Below, in pieces: positions 44,466 to 54,124 of a DNA stretch of 64,000 bases. This DNA comes from Nitrospirota bacterium (GTDB taxonomy: Bacteria; Nitrospirota; Leptospirillia; Leptospirillales; Leptospirillaceae). A program made the position numbers and the translations under genes. The notes below the pieces were generated by a model. That model worked only from the letters and a program-made list of their open reading frames with translations. It was not told the origin of the DNA and did no database searches. The stretch covers positions 27,685-91,684 of the forward strand of contig DAHVAL010000006.1 of NCBI GenBank assembly GCA_027314645.1, read 5' to 3'. The first letter of the stretch is position 1, and the number at the start of each line of letters is the position of its first letter.

Positions 44466-45706
44466 GATGTGCCCTCTTTCTGTTCGAGGAGGCGGGAAAC
44501 CTCCACGACGTCCTTGTCCCCACGGCCGGAGAGGTTGATGATGATCAGACGATCACGGGACATCGTCCGGGCAAGGCGCAATCCATAGGCGACGGCGTGC
44601 GAGCTCTCCAGGGCCGGAATGATCCCTTCCGTCCGGGAAAGAGTTTGAAAGGCTTCGAGCGCTTCGTCATCCCCCACCCAATCAAAGGATATCCGCCCGC
44701 TGTCCCGGAAATAGGACAATTCGGGTCCGACCGCTGAATAGTCAAGGCCTGCGGAAACCGAGTGCGTATTCTCGATCTGTCCATCAGGGTTCTGAAGAAC
44801 ATAGGTTCGGGTCCCCTGAAGCACCCCGATGGAGCCTCCGGCAAAGCGTGCCGCATGGTCTCCGGGAGAAATCGAACGGCCCCCTGCCTCAATCCCATAC
44901 ATGCGAACCGAGGGGTCATCGATGAAGGGATGAAAAAGCCCGATCGCATTGCTTCCCCCGCCCACACAGGCCACCAAGGCATCGGGCAAGCGCCCTTCCC
45001 GCGATAACATTTGCCGCCTCGCCTCCTGGCCGATCACGGATTGGAAGGTCCTGACCATCAGGGGAAACGGGTGGGGTCCAAAGGCCGTTCCCAAGAGGTA
45101 GTGCGTCGTCTGGACAGTTCGGGACCAGTCACGGAGCGCTTCACTGATGGCATCCTTGAGGGTTTTCCCCCCCAAGTCGACGGGACAGACTTCGGAGCCC
45201 AAGAGTTTCATGCGGAACACATTGAGCGCCTGGCGTCGAATGTCTTCCGACCCCATGTAAACCCGGCAATCGAACCCGAATCGTGCCGCAACGGTGGCCG
45301 TCGCCACCCCATGCTGTCCGGCGCCTGTCTCCGCAATCAGTCGCGTCTTTCCCATGCGTCTTGCAAGAAGCGCCTGTCCCACGGCATTTGTGATTTTGTG
45401 CGCTCCAGTATGGTTCAGGTCCTCTCTTTTGAGCCAGATGGCCGCTCCTCCCATTTCCTGGGTCAGGGATCGGGCAAAATAGAGCGGAGTCGGACGTCCC
45501 GAATAATCCGCAAGGATTTCCCGAAACTCTTTGCGAAAGGCAGACTCCCGCCAGGCTTTTTTAAAGGATCGGTCAAGGTCGAGCAGGGCGGACATCAGTG
45601 TTTCCGAGACGAATCGCCCGCCGAATTCCCCGAAATATCCCCGGACATCCGGAAGAGGGGATGTCCCCCTTCCTTGACGGGATTTGATGGCAGACTCTCC
45701 CTTCAT
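44462..45706 (-). CDS. trpB: Tryptophan synthase beta subunit
   Basis: Joins indole and serine with pyridoxal phosphate. 414 residues. The PLP lysine is in [16 protein letters not shown] near residue 97. The phosphate-binding loop is [12 protein letters not shown] near residue 240, and [13 protein letters not shown] is the usual active-site segment. The N-terminus begins the family domain at [11 protein letters not shown]. The ATG at 45706 overlaps the trpF stop (ATGA); an in-frame opening upstream belongs to the trpF region. Confidence 0.98.
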   Translation of the reverse strand: MKGESAIKSRQGRGTSPLPDVRGYFGEFGGRFVSETLMSALLDLDRSFKKAWRESAFRKEFREILADYSGRPTPLYFARSLTQEMGGAAIWLKREDLNHTGAHKITNAVGQALLARRMGKTRLIAETGAGQHGVATATVAARFGFDCRVYMGSEDIRRQALNVFRMKLLGSEVCPVDLGGKTLKDAISEALRDWSRTVQTTHYLLGTAFGPHPFPLMVRTFQSVIGQEARRQMLSREGRLPDALVACVGGGSNAIGLFHPFIDDPSVRMYGIEAGGRSISPGDHAARFAGGSIGVLQGTRTYVLQNPDGQIENTHSVSAGLDYSAVGPELSYFRDSGRISFDWVGDDEALEAFQTLSRTEGIIPALESSHAVAYGLRLARTMSRDRLIIINLSGRGDKDVVEVSRLLEQKEGTS

Positions 45707-46344
45707 GACCTTTTCTCCCACTCCCTGACGCGCTGAACAAAGTCCATGATTCGAGACGGATCCTTTTGCCCGGGCGCCTTCTCGACACCCGATGCGACGT
45801 CGACACCCGCAAGGGCCCCTTTTCTGAACATTTCCAGCACCTGTTCCACAGTTTCTGGGGAAAGTCCTCCCGAAAGAATCAGCGGAAGCGGACTCGGAAC
45901 CGTGGAAAGACGCCGATAGTCCCAGGGAACTCCCGTCCCTCCGATCCCCTGATCCGAACGCCCTTCGACAAGAAGGCGGGAGGCGTGGGGAGGGACCGTC
46001 AAAGGCTCTTCCCCACTCCACCGAAGGGCATAGATCCAAGGACGTTCGAATTCCGATAATCTGCGGAGGCCTTCGTCATCGAGTGGCCCCCCGTGCCACT
46101 GGATCGTATCGACAGGAACCCGGTCAAGGATTCTGCGAATGTCCTTCCAGTCCGGATGAACCAGGACAGCCACCTTTTCCACGGCCGAAGAAACAGCGTC
46201 GCAGATGTCCTTCGCCTGATCGGGCGTCACAAAACGGGGAGAACTCTTCGAGAAAATCAGGCCCAGAGCATTCGCTCCGGCCCGCTCGACCACCCAGGCA
46301 TCCTCCGGCCGGGTGATTCCGCATATCTTAACCCAAAGTCCCAC
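45703..46344 (-). CDS. trpF: Phosphoribosylanthranilate isomerase
   Basis: 213 residues, (beta/alpha)8 barrel. The catalytic Cys is in [12 protein letters not shown] at the N-terminus, and the late conserved [15 protein letters not shown] carries the phosphate-binding strand with [14 protein letters not shown]. It starts at GTG 46344, overlapping trpC by 17 nt. Confidence 0.96.
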   Translation of the reverse strand: MGLWVKICGITRPEDAWVVERAGANALGLIFSKSSPRFVTPDQAKDICDAVSSAVEKVAVLVHPDWKDIRRILDRVPVDTIQWHGGPLDDEGLRRLSEFERPWIYALRWSGEEPLTVPPHASRLLVEGRSDQGIGGTGVPWDYRRLSTVPSPLPLILSGGLSPETVEQVLEMFRKGALAGVDVASGVEKAPGQKDPSRIMDFVQRVREWEKRS

Positions 46345-47122
46345 AAAACTCCTTCAGCGCGTGACCGGGATCTTCGGCGGAAAGAAAGCTCTCCCCGACC
46401 AGAACACCGGAAAACCCGAGCGCACCCATGCGTTTATATTCGTCATTCGTCTTGAGGCCGCTTTCCGCTATTTTTCCCGTTTCCTCCGGAATCATCGCAG
46501 CCAATCGGGCCCCCCTCTCAAGGTCGATTTCGAGGGTATCGAGATCCCGATGGTTGATGCCGATAAGGTCGGCGCCAACCTCAAGAGCCGACAACACCTC
46601 TTCCTCCGTATGCGTTTCGACCAATGCCGCCATCCCCAAATCTCGAGCCAGACCGAGAAGGGCCCGCAGATCATTGCGGGAGAGGATCCTCACGATCAAG
46701 AGGACGATATCTGCCCCCGCACAACGACTTTCCCACACCTGGTAGGGAAGGAGGAGGAAATCTTTCCTCAGCAGGGGAAGGTCTAAACCGGCCATCCCTC
46801 GGACTGTCGTCAGATCCGAGAGGGCCCCCCCGAAAAATGGGGGGTCCGTGAGGATGGACAGGGCCGAAGCGCCCCCTTTTTTGTAGGACCCGGCCAAGGC
46901 GGCGGGATCGTAAGGATCCCGTATCACCCCTTTTGAGGGGCTCTTCCTTTTCATTTCCGCAATGATCCTGGGCTGCTTGATCCCAGGGGGCAACGCCTTA
47001 GGAAACGGCCTGACCGGCGGGGCGAGGGCCGCTTCCCTTTCCAGCACCTGCAAGGGTTTTTGAGCCTGCGACCGCTCCACCTCGGAACGCTTTGAATGAA
47101 CGATCCGTTCAAGAAGGGTCAT
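46328..47122 (-). CDS. trpC: Indole-3-glycerol-phosphate synthase
   Basis: 264 residues, (beta/alpha)8 barrel. The catalytic Lys is in IIAEMKRKSPSKGVI near residue 57, then LSILTDPPFFGG and LRKDFLLLPYQVWE. Later AESGLKTNDE is the phosphate-binding part. It starts at ATG 47122, overlapping the trpD stop (ATGA). Confidence 0.97.
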   Translation of the reverse strand: MTLLERIVHSKRSEVERSQAQKPLQVLEREAALAPPVRPFPKALPPGIKQPRIIAEMKRKSPSKGVIRDPYDPAALAGSYKKGGASALSILTDPPFFGGALSDLTTVRGMAGLDLPLLRKDFLLLPYQVWESRCAGADIVLLIVRILSRNDLRALLGLARDLGMAALVETHTEEEVLSALEVGADLIGINHRDLDTLEIDLERGARLAAMIPEETGKIAESGLKTNDEYKRMGALGFSGVLVGESFLSAEDPGHALKEFCGTLG

Positions 47123-48129
47123 GTGGATTGAAGGTCCTTCCAGCGCTGGTAGATCGCCATGGCCGCCCCCGAATCGATCGCTTTTTTCCCGGCCTCCACT
47201 CCTTCCCGGAGGTCTGAGGCCTTGCCGGAAATCATGAAACCGGGAGCCGCCCCGGCCAACACCCAATGACGCAAGGGGCAATGGTCTCCCGACAACACCT
47301 TGAGGATCAGCGATGCGTTTATGTCCCTGTCTCCTCCCTTCGCCTCGGTCAAGGGAGAGGGATCGAGGCCGAAATCGCGCGCCGTTCTCTCGTGGCGCAC
47401 TTTTTTGCCGCGGGAATAATGGAGGATGGTGGTCGTCGATGAAAGGTTCACCTCGTCAAGTCCGTCCCCAAAAATCGCCATCACTTCCTCGGAGCCTGTA
47501 CTGGCGAGAACCTCCACCACCATATCCAGACGATCCCTGTCGTATACCCCGACCACTTGACGTTTCACCCGGGCGGGGTTGGCTAATGGACCAAGCAGAT
47601 TGAAGAATGTCCGGATTCCCAGTTCCCGGCGAAGATTGGAAACGATCCTGAGAGTCGGATGGTAGAGAGGAGCAAAAAGAAAAGTCAAACCGAGGTCCCG
47701 ATAAAGTCGGCCCGCCCCTTCCGGAGACATGTCGATTCGGAGTCCCATAGCCTCCAGCACATCGGCGGAGCCTGATTGACTGGAAATGGCGCGGTTGCCA
47801 TGCTTGATCACCTTGACCCCGCCACCGGCCAGAACAAAGGCAACCGCCGTGGAAAGGTTCACCGTTCCCGACCGGTCCCCTCCGGTTCCGCAGACATCGA
47901 TGGCATCCCCGGCATCCTGGGGAAAATGAACCTGGCGGGCCAACAGGGCGTCCACCGCCCCCGCCATCTCCTCCGCGGTTTCACCCTTGGAAAGGAGGGC
48001 TATGGTCATTCCGGACATCAGGATATCGGAGACCTTCCCATCCATGACCATCCCCATGACCTCTTGCATCTCCGACCGGGTGAGAGATTCCTTTCTGACA
48101 AGCGCGAGCAAGGCCTCCCGGATGATCAT
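47119..48129 (-). CDS. trpD: Anthranilate phosphoribosyltransferase
   Basis: 336 residues. The PRPP-binding [18 protein letters not shown] is near residue 80, and [20 protein letters not shown] follows. It is not fused to trpG, as it is in enterobacteria. It starts at ATG 48129, overlapping the trpG stop (ATGA). Confidence 0.97.
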   Translation of the reverse strand: MIIREALLALVRKESLTRSEMQEVMGMVMDGKVSDILMSGMTIALLSKGETAEEMAGAVDALLARQVHFPQDAGDAIDVCGTGGDRSGTVNLSTAVAFVLAGGGVKVIKHGNRAISSQSGSADVLEAMGLRIDMSPEGAGRLYRDLGLTFLFAPLYHPTLRIVSNLRRELGIRTFFNLLGPLANPARVKRQVVGVYDRDRLDMVVEVLASTGSEEVMAIFGDGLDEVNLSSTTTILHYSRGKKVRHERTARDFGLDPSPLTEAKGGDRDINASLILKVLSGDHCPLRHWVLAGAAPGFMISGKASDLREGVEAGKKAIDSGAAMAIYQRWKDLQST

Positions 48130-48731
48130 GCCCCCTTCTCCCTTACGGTGTCGTTGAACCTTCGGGCAAGGGCGATGAAATTTGAAAGGATCCTCTTGCC
48201 ATGGGGGGTCAGGATCGACTCGGGGTGAAACTGGACCCCGCGCGTCGGAAATCGACGGTGGGCCAATGCCATGACCTCCCCCTCCTCCGTACGGGCCGTG
48301 ACCTCCAACTCTTCGGGAAGGGTGCTTTCCAGAACGATCAGGGAATGGTAGCGGGTCGCCTCGAAGGGATTCGGGATTCCGGCAAACAGGTCGGATCCGT
48401 CATGGAGGACAGGGGAGGTTTTTCCATGCATCAGGCGAGGAGCCCGCACCACCGCCCCCCCAAACACCTCACCGATGGTCTGGTGGCCAAGACAGACACC
48501 CAGAATCGGGATGGATGGAGCCAGTTCTCTCACGATGTCCGGACAGATCCCCGAATCGGCCGGGGTTCCGGGTCCGGGAGAGAGCACAATGCCTTCGAGC
48601 CCCATGGGATCGATCTCCGAAAGCCGGATCCGGTCGTTCCGGAATACCTCCATCTCCACACCCAACTCCCAGAAATACTGCACAAGGTTGTAGGTGAAGG
48701 AGTCGTAATTATCGATCATCAAAAAAGCCAT
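48126..48731 (-). CDS. trpG: Anthranilate synthase glutamine amidotransferase component
   Basis: 201 residues, class I amidotransferase. It begins [15 protein letters not shown]. The nucleophile is in [15 protein letters not shown] near residue 82, and the His-Glu pair is in [14 protein letters not shown]. It may double as PabA for folate synthesis, since no separate copy is in the window. It starts at ATG 48731, overlapping trpE by 13 nt. Confidence 0.96.
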   Translation of the reverse strand: MAFLMIDNYDSFTYNLVQYFWELGVEMEVFRNDRIRLSEIDPMGLEGIVLSPGPGTPADSGICPDIVRELAPSIPILGVCLGHQTIGEVFGGAVVRAPRLMHGKTSPVLHDGSDLFAGIPNPFEATRYHSLIVLESTLPEELEVTARTEEGEVMALAHRRFPTRGVQFHPESILTPHGKRILSNFIALARRFNDTVREKGA

Positions 48732-50227
48732 GGCCCCTCGCTCCCATGGGTAATTTCCAGGGCTCGGACCATGGCTTGCGCCTTGTCGAGTATTTCCTGA
48801 TTTTCCCGTTCAGGGTTGCTGTCGGCAACAATGCCGGCGCCCGCCTGAAAGAATCCTCGATTTCCCGAAATAAACACTGAGCGGATCGCGATCGCCAGGT
48901 CGACATCCCCCGAAAAAGAGACAACGCCTACACACCCGGCATACGGACCTCTGCGAATCGGCTCGAGATCCTCGATAATTTCCATGGCGCGAATCTTGGG
49001 AGCTCCCGACAGGGTTCCCGCAGGATGAGCGGCGCGAATGACATCAAACCCGGTCTTATTATCGGCAAGCTCTCCCAACACATGGCTCACGATATGAATG
49101 ACATGGGAGTAGTGTTCCAGGACCATCATCTCGGTGACCCTGACGCCTCCCTTTTTCGCAACGCGGCCCACATCGTTTCGCCCAAGATCCACAAGCATGA
49201 CATGCTCGGCGCGCTCCTTCGGGTCTTCGAGAAGTCTTTTCGAACGCTTCTCATCTTCTTCGGGATCGCCTGAGCGACGAATGGTCCCGGCGATCGGGCG
49301 AAGGTCGACATTCTTCCCTGTCACCCTGACGAAGAGTTCGGGAGAGGAGCCCACCAACGCGTAGGTTCCATGCTCGATGAGGTAAAGATAGGGTGAGGGA
49401 TTGATCGACCGAAGGACGCGATAGAGCGTCAGGGGGGACCCTTCCCAATCAAATTCGAACCGCCGGGAGAGAACAACCTGAAAGATGTCCCCTGCCCGGA
49501 TGTGCTCCTTCGCCCTTTCGACCGACCGTTTGAAGGTCTCGGCGTCGGTGACCTCCCGCACCTCGAATTTTCCGGTCTTTTCAGAAAGTGAGGGCTTGGA
49601 ATGTGGACGGGCGAGGAAAAGAGATTCCCAGAAGGACTGGATCCGGACCACGGCCTCGTCGTACAGGCGGGAAGGACTCCCGTCTTCTCGGTCCACCCAG
49701 CTGACGATCCGAATCCTCTGGAGGGCGTGATCGAAAATCACCATGATTTCAGGAATCACGAAATCCATATCGGGGAAGTCGTCCGCCCGGGGAAGTCTCT
49801 CAGGAAGCTCTTCAAAACACCGGACCATATCGTAGCCGAAATACCCCACGGCCCCTTGTCCAAAAAAAGGAATGCGTTCATCGACGAAGGCGTTGAGGGC
49901 GGACAGGGCGTCCGAAAAGCTATTTAAGAGATCCCCGGCCAGATGCGTCGACCTGACCTTTCGCCCGTCGAGGAATTTCTCCACAGTCAACCCATCCTTC
50001 AGAGTTCCCCGGAAGGAAAAGCGCACCCCTGACCCGACGAAAGAAAATCTTCCCCAACGGTCTCCGCCGGTGGCGCTTTCCAAAAGGAACCTCGGAGATG
50101 ACGGCGGGAGGGCGGAATAGATTCCGGGGGGCGTGAGAAAGTCCGAGAGGGCTTCGCCAACGACAGGAACAAGCCGGTGCGCTTGGGCCCTTCTTTCAAA
50201 CTCTCCGGAAGTTGTGGAGATGATCAC
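48719..50227 (-). CDS. trpE: Anthranilate synthase component I
   Basis: 502 residues. The feedback site is [14 protein letters not shown] near residue 48, the element that binds tryptophan, so feedback inhibition is expected. The chorismate-binding C-terminal domain contains [15 protein letters not shown]-like [30 protein letters not shown] and [14 protein letters not shown]. It starts at ATG 50227, overlapping the stop of the sigma-54 activator gene (ATGA). No leader peptide with Trp codons is seen here, since the preceding gene abuts directly. Confidence 0.97.
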   Translation of the reverse strand: MIISTTSGEFERRAQAHRLVPVVGEALSDFLTPPGIYSALPPSSPRFLLESATGGDRWGRFSFVGSGVRFSFRGTLKDGLTVEKFLDGRKVRSTHLAGDLLNSFSDALSALNAFVDERIPFFGQGAVGYFGYDMVRCFEELPERLPRADDFPDMDFVIPEIMVIFDHALQRIRIVSWVDREDGSPSRLYDEAVVRIQSFWESLFLARPHSKPSLSEKTGKFEVREVTDAETFKRSVERAKEHIRAGDIFQVVLSRRFEFDWEGSPLTLYRVLRSINPSPYLYLIEHGTYALVGSSPELFVRVTGKNVDLRPIAGTIRRSGDPEEDEKRSKRLLEDPKERAEHVMLVDLGRNDVGRVAKKGGVRVTEMMVLEHYSHVIHIVSHVLGELADNKTGFDVIRAAHPAGTLSGAPKIRAMEIIEDLEPIRRGPYAGCVGVVSFSGDVDLAIAIRSVFISGNRGFFQAGAGIVADSNPERENQEILDKAQAMVRALEITHGSEGPWLF

Positions 50228-51654
50228 AGATCATCCCCCTTCTCACGCAATCGTCTCCAGAGCGTGGAACGTCCGATTCCGAGAAGCCGGGCGGCCTCGG
50301 ACATGTTTCCGTTGGTCTTTTCCATGGCCTTTTGGATCAAGGCGTCTTCCAAATTTTTGAGAGGTTGGGGGAGAGAAAGGATGGAATCGAGGAAAGGACG
50401 CTCTCCCGTAGGTGTCCAGAGATCGCGCGGGAGATCCTTGACGTCAATCATCCGGCCTGCCGCCAGAAGAACGGCATGCTCCATGATGTTCTGAAGTTCG
50501 CGGATATTTCCGGGATAGGAATGATTGAGGAGGACATCGAGGGCGGCTTGGGTAAGGCCTTCGATGTTCTTTCCGAATTCGGCGTTGTAGCGGGCCAAAA
50601 ACGCCGAAACAAGCAGAGGGATGTCTTCTTTCCTTTCCCTCAAGGGGGGCAGGGAGAGCGGGACGACCCGGAGACGATAATAGAGGTCCTTACGGAATTC
50701 TCCGGCTTCGATGGCCTTCTTCAAATCCCTATTCGTCGCCGCGATCACGCGGACATCGACTTTGAGGGTTTTTGTCCCCCCCACCCGTTCGAACTCCTCT
50801 TCCTGGAGCACCCTCAGAAGCTTCACCTGCATTGCCGCTGAAATTTCCCCGATCTCGTCTAAGAACAGGGTGCCCCCAGACGCCATCTCAAACCGTCCCG
50901 GCTTGCTTGAGACCGCTCCCGTAAACGCTCCGCGCACGTGGCCGAACAACTCCGACTCCAGAACCCCTTCGGAAAGGGCGGCGCAGTTGACCTTGATGAA
51001 GGGCCCTTCCCGCCGGGGGCTGTTTTCGTGAATGGCATGGGCGACGAGTTCCTTTCCTGTCCCGCTTTCTCCTTCGATCAGCACGGTCGATTTGCTCTGG
51101 GCCACCACAGGGAGAAGTTCGAAGAGCTCCTTCATCCGATCGCTTTGACCGATGATTCTTCCGAAGGAATAGCGCCCTTTCAATTCCTCCCGAAGCTCGG
51201 CGATCTGCGTGACATCGTGAAAAATCTCGACCCCTCCGACGATCCGGTCTTCAGAATCGCGCAAAAGGGCTGTATTGACGCGCACCAGACGCGTTCTCTT
51301 GTGATGATCGGAAAGGGTGATCTCATAGTTTCGAAACGGCTCTCCCGTTTCGATGGTCTTTTCGAGAAGGCACCGGGCGCTGCAGACCGAAGTCCTCATG
51401 GCCTTTTGACAGTCCATCCCCGCGAAATCCCCTTCCCGCATTCCGAGAATCTCACGGGCCGCCCGATTCATATAGAGGATTTTCTTGTCGAGCCCTATCG
51501 CCACAACCCCTTCCTCGAGAGAATCCAGGATAATCGCCGGTCCGAAGGCGGAAAACGATCCGTCCGAGCGAACCAGTGATTGCGCAGACCCGTGGGACAC
51601 AGCCTCGGCCCAGGAGGTGAGAACGGGCAGGAATGTTGGATTTTGATCGGGCAT
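50224..51654 (-). CDS. PAS-domain sigma-54 activator, coupled to trpE
   Basis: 476 residues: PAS sensor (about 40-150), AAA+ domain (about 165-400) and C-terminal Fis-type HTH ([20 protein letters not shown]). Walker [13 protein letters not shown], the sigma-54 loop GAFTGA, and LDEIGE are intact. The PAS domain carries an added Cys cluster, [20 protein letters not shown], of a type seen in PAS modules that may bind metal or sense redox state. There is no receiver domain. ATG 51654 is chosen because GGAG lies 10 nt upstream. Its stop overlaps trpE, which makes it effectively the first gene of the trp operon. Confidence 0.88.
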   Translation of the reverse strand: MPDQNPTFLPVLTSWAEAVSHGSAQSLVRSDGSFSAFGPAIILDSLEEGVVAIGLDKKILYMNRAAREILGMREGDFAGMDCQKAMRTSVCSARCLLEKTIETGEPFRNYEITLSDHHKRTRLVRVNTALLRDSEDRIVGGVEIFHDVTQIAELREELKGRYSFGRIIGQSDRMKELFELLPVVAQSKSTVLIEGESGTGKELVAHAIHENSPRREGPFIKVNCAALSEGVLESELFGHVRGAFTGAVSSKPGRFEMASGGTLFLDEIGEISAAMQVKLLRVLQEEEFERVGGTKTLKVDVRVIAATNRDLKKAIEAGEFRKDLYYRLRVVPLSLPPLRERKEDIPLLVSAFLARYNAEFGKNIEGLTQAALDVLLNHSYPGNIRELQNIMEHAVLLAAGRMIDVKDLPRDLWTPTGERPFLDSILSLPQPLKNLEDALIQKAMEKTNGNMSEAARLLGIGRSTLWRRLREKGDDL

Positions 51655-51678
51655 ATCCACTGTACTCCGGCACAAAGA

Positions 51679-51957
51679 CTATTGCTGAAAGATCGGGTCC
51701 TGTCCCCCTTGAGCCGAAGTCCGGATTTCGGGAATAAAGGACAGGGCGTCGGTCGGGCAATAGACCACACACATCCGACACCGGATGCAAAACGCACTAT
51801 CAAGAAAATCCCCCGCGACAAAAGGGCTACCGAGGAAAAGAACCCCTGTAGGACAGGATTCCTCGCAACGGCCGCATGGTCCGGCATGCGCGCAGGACTC
51901 CTGATTCCAAAGAAGGGCTCCCTTCGCCACCGCCTTCACCAGAGGACCCTTTATCAT
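51679..51957 (-). CDS. 2x[4Fe-4S] ferredoxin-like protein
   Basis: 92 residues with two clusters: CAHAGPCGRCEESCPTG near residue 25-41, with an atypical first spacing, and the regular CIRCRMCVVYCPTD near residue 57. The C-terminus is charged and free of Cys. It resembles electron-transfer subunits of oxidoreductases (NapF/MauM-like) but no partner is adjacent. It lies 24 nt upstream of the PAS activator, so it could supply it with a redox signal (inference). ATG 51957 is preferred over a TTG at 51966. Confidence 0.82.
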   Translation of the reverse strand: MIKGPLVKAVAKGALLWNQESCAHAGPCGRCEESCPTGVLFLGSPFVAGDFLDSAFCIRCRMCVVYCPTDALSFIPEIRTSAQGGQDPIFQQ

Positions 51958-51982
51958 ACCATCCAACCTTCACATTCCCAAA

Positions 51983-52516
51983 TCAGGGCGCGGGAAAGTC
52001 CGGGCTGCCCGTGATCCCCTTAAGGAGTCCTGCCCATCCCAACGCCACAAGGGTTTTCGAGTCCCGAATCTCTCCTGAACGGACCAATTCGGGGATCTCG
52101 CTCCAGGAATAGGAGAACGGGGGTTCGATCCATTCGTCCTCCTCGGGATGCGCTTCTCCCATTATGCCGCCCCGCGCCAGCACAATGTGGATCACCTCGT
52201 CACAAAACCCGGGAGTCGTCCATACGGACGTCATCTTTTCAAAAGTCGCCCCTGTAATTCCCGTTTCTTCCTTCAGCTCTCTCGCGGCCGCTTCGAAAAG
52301 ATCCTCGCCCTCCTCGATCTTTCCCGCCGGAACTTCCAGGACGGAGGCCTCCACGGCAGGGCGAAACTGACGGATGAGCACCACCCGCCCGTCCCCAAGA
52401 ACCGGAAGGATGGCCACCCCTTGCCCGAATCGAACCACTTCGAAAAAACGGGTTTGGGGAACGCCGGGGACTTCGATGAGATCCACGCCGATTCGACGAC
52501 CCTTCCAAACGATCAC
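51983..52516 (-). CDS. NUDIX hydrolase (ADP-ribose pyrophosphatase type)
   Basis: 177 residues. The Nudix box is complete, with G-x5-E-x7-REUxEExG visible as GKIEEGEDLF then AARELKEETG near residue 75. The N-terminal strand VVRFGQGVAILPVLGDGRVV and the preceding VPG/RFFEV part match ADP-ribose pyrophosphatases, which recycle ADP-ribose to AMP and ribose 5-phosphate. The GTG at 52516 has GGAGGGG upstream. It opens the minus-strand run that continues through the ferredoxin and activator into trp. Confidence 0.9.
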   Translation of the reverse strand: MIVWKGRRIGVDLIEVPGVPQTRFFEVVRFGQGVAILPVLGDGRVVLIRQFRPAVEASVLEVPAGKIEEGEDLFEAAARELKEETGITGATFEKMTSVWTTPGFCDEVIHIVLARGGIMGEAHPEEDEWIEPPFSYSWSEIPELVRSGEIRDSKTLVALGWAGLLKGITGSPDFPAP

Positions 52517-52566
52517 CGCCCCTCCTTGATTGAATGTTGTTTGATTATATGCTATTTTCTGCACCC

Positions 52567-53037
52567 ATGGTAGACAAACAGTACTCCCTGACTCCGGACA
52601 AACGAGGAGCCCTGACCAGCGGTTTTTTTCATGGGTCGGCCCTCCTTCTTTCAGGCATTCTTTCATACAGCTACTATTCCCACCACCAGGCAGCGACCCT
52701 TTGGTTCTATCTCTTTTTTGGATCTTTCTGGCTGGTTTTTTTTTCCGGGTTCACCTCCATCGTCAACCAATGCCTCCTTCTCTCTCCTCATTCCATCAAA
52801 TCCATCAGGGTAAAAGAAAATTCCATCATCCTGGAATGGAAGAACGGAGATGCGGATGAGATCGTCCGGAAGTTTCAGTGCCACGGAAGTCGAACCATCC
52901 TGGGAATCTGGGGGCAAACCATCGACAAGCGAAGAGTTCAGGCCACCTTACGTCGGCGGTCCCTTCCTCCCGAAAAAGTCCAGGAACTTCTTGCCGACAT
53001 AGAACGCCTCCAAAACCTCCCCAAGCAGACGGTCTAA
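52567..53037 (+). CDS. Two-helix membrane protein with C-terminal soluble domain, unknown
   Basis: 156 residues. Two close membrane helices (SGFFHGSALLLSGILSYSYY and LWFYLFFGSFWLVFFSGFTS) are followed by a soluble strand-rich part, SIRVKENSIILEWKNGDAD, that could be a PH-like fold as in YdbS/YdbT-type proteins. I do not recognise the family. ATG 52567 lacks a Shine-Dalgarno. A promoter-like TTGATT-16 nt-TATGCT lies at about 52527-52554, placing the transcript start within a few nt of the ATG, so a leaderless or near-leaderless mRNA is possible. Confidence 0.65.
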   Translation: MVDKQYSLTPDKRGALTSGFFHGSALLLSGILSYSYYSHHQAATLWFYLFFGSFWLVFFSGFTSIVNQCLLLSPHSIKSIRVKENSIILEWKNGDADEIVRKFQCHGSRTILGIWGQTIDKRRVQATLRRRSLPPEKVQELLADIERLQNLPKQTV

Positions 53038-53126
53038 ACCCTTGCCTTCTCCTGACGACTCCCTTACCCTTTTTCAGGAGGGTATGATTGGAGGTCTTTT
53101 AAGCCCATGATCAGAGATCACGATTG

Positions 53127-53426
53127 ATGGCACCGCGGGACACATCGCTCACAGGTCTGGCAAAACGCCATCCGCTCCTGACATCTGTGTTCGGATTCTG
53201 GGGCTTCGGGTATACCTTCATGGTGCCGAACCTGTTAGGCGGTCATTTTCTGTCCGCCTTCTTTCATGCGGTCGGCAATAACCCCTCAAAAGTTTTTCTC
53301 GGCTTCGGAGCTCTTTTTTTCATGGTTTTTCTCTTTGCCGGAGTCGTTCCCTTCGCATTATGGTACTTTGTGTGCAAAGCGCTCGAAAGCGGTGACGAAT
53401 CGACCTCAAATACAGGGAACGGTTGA
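53127..53426 (+). CDS. Small membrane protein, unknown function
   Basis: 99 residues with two predicted helices (SVFGFWGFGYTFMVPNLLGG and FLGFGALFFMVFLFAGVVPFA). The hydrophilic termini are short. No family recognised. It precedes the DUF420-like gene by 3 nt and is probably co-transcribed with it; both could belong to a heme or respiratory assembly function. The start (ATG 53127, with a TTG just before) is not well supported by a Shine-Dalgarno. Confidence 0.7.
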   Translation: MAPRDTSLTGLAKRHPLLTSVFGFWGFGYTFMVPNLLGGHFLSAFFHAVGNNPSKVFLGFGALFFMVFLFAGVVPFALWYFVCKALESGDESTSNTGNG

Positions 53427-53429
53427 ATC

Positions 53430-54035
53430 ATGCACGGATTTCTTGGAACGAAAGCGGATTTCTGGTGGGATCTGACGATCACAAGTGAAACGGTCGTGTT
53501 TTCCTGTCTTTTTTTCGGGGCCTATCTCGGGAGAAAGCATCGAGGAACGGCTCATCACAATACCATGCTCCTCTCCACCATCCTGGTCGCGGGATGGTTT
53601 CTCATGTATCTTGCCCAGCAATACATTGTCGGGATCGTCGGGTTCGGCGGTCCGCAGATGGTCAAGTACATGGTGTACTACCCGATCATCATTTTTCATT
53701 CCCTAGTTTCCACCGCGGCTCTCATTCTGACGGGCGTGGTCGTGTTCAACGGATTTATGTCCACGGACGTCACAAACGGTCAGCGTGTTCTCAAGAAGAA
53801 TCCTCTCGTCCACAGACGACTGGGATGGGTCACACTTCTGTCCTTCATCTTTTCAATCACCACAGCCGTTACGGTCTATGCCTTGCTTTTTGTGATCTAT
53901 AATCCGGCCCGAACGCCCTCTTACGGCATAAAGTCCTCGATCGGCGCCCTTTCTGGCATCGGAGCGTTCGTCCTGATCGGTCTTCTCTCTCTTTTTTGGT
54001 ATCTCGGAAGAAGCAGGACACGAACGGGCACCTGA
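53430..54035 (+). CDS. DUF420-like multi-pass membrane protein
   Basis: 201 residues with five predicted helices. The opening FLGTKADFWWDLTITSETV, the motif HHNTMLLSTILVAGWFLMY and the later HRRLGWVTLLSFIFSITTA are reminiscent of DUF420 (YozB) proteins, some of which sit with cytochrome oxidase assembly genes. Conserved His residues near helices could bind heme or copper. No oxidase gene is in the window. A perfect palindromic terminator follows 47 nt after the stop. Confidence 0.72.
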   Translation: MHGFLGTKADFWWDLTITSETVVFSCLFFGAYLGRKHRGTAHHNTMLLSTILVAGWFLMYLAQQYIVGIVGFGGPQMVKYMVYYPIIIFHSLVSTAALILTGVVVFNGFMSTDVTNGQRVLKKNPLVHRRLGWVTLLSFIFSITTAVTVYALLFVIYNPARTPSYGIKSSIGALSGIGAFVLIGLLSLFWYLGRSRTRTGT

Positions 54036-54082
54036 TCGGCCACCATGACCGGGTGTTCGTCATGTAAGGATTGGACCATGAG

Positions 54083-54111
54083 AACGGCAACCCGATCGGG
54101 TTGCCGTTTTT
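54083..54111 (+). terminator. Intrinsic terminator after the DUF420-like gene
   Basis: AACGGCAACCC-GATC-GGGTTGCCGTT is a perfect 11-bp stem followed by T residues (54107-54111). On the minus strand no T-run follows, so it acts mainly on the plus strand and separates the membrane-protein genes from the converging radical SAM gene. Confidence 0.88.
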
Positions 54112-54124
54112 CGTGTGGGGGGAA

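Noticed and set aside
45707..46039. N-terminal extension of TrpB
   Set aside because: The family domain starts at 45706, and the upstream residues are an out-of-frame reading of trpF.
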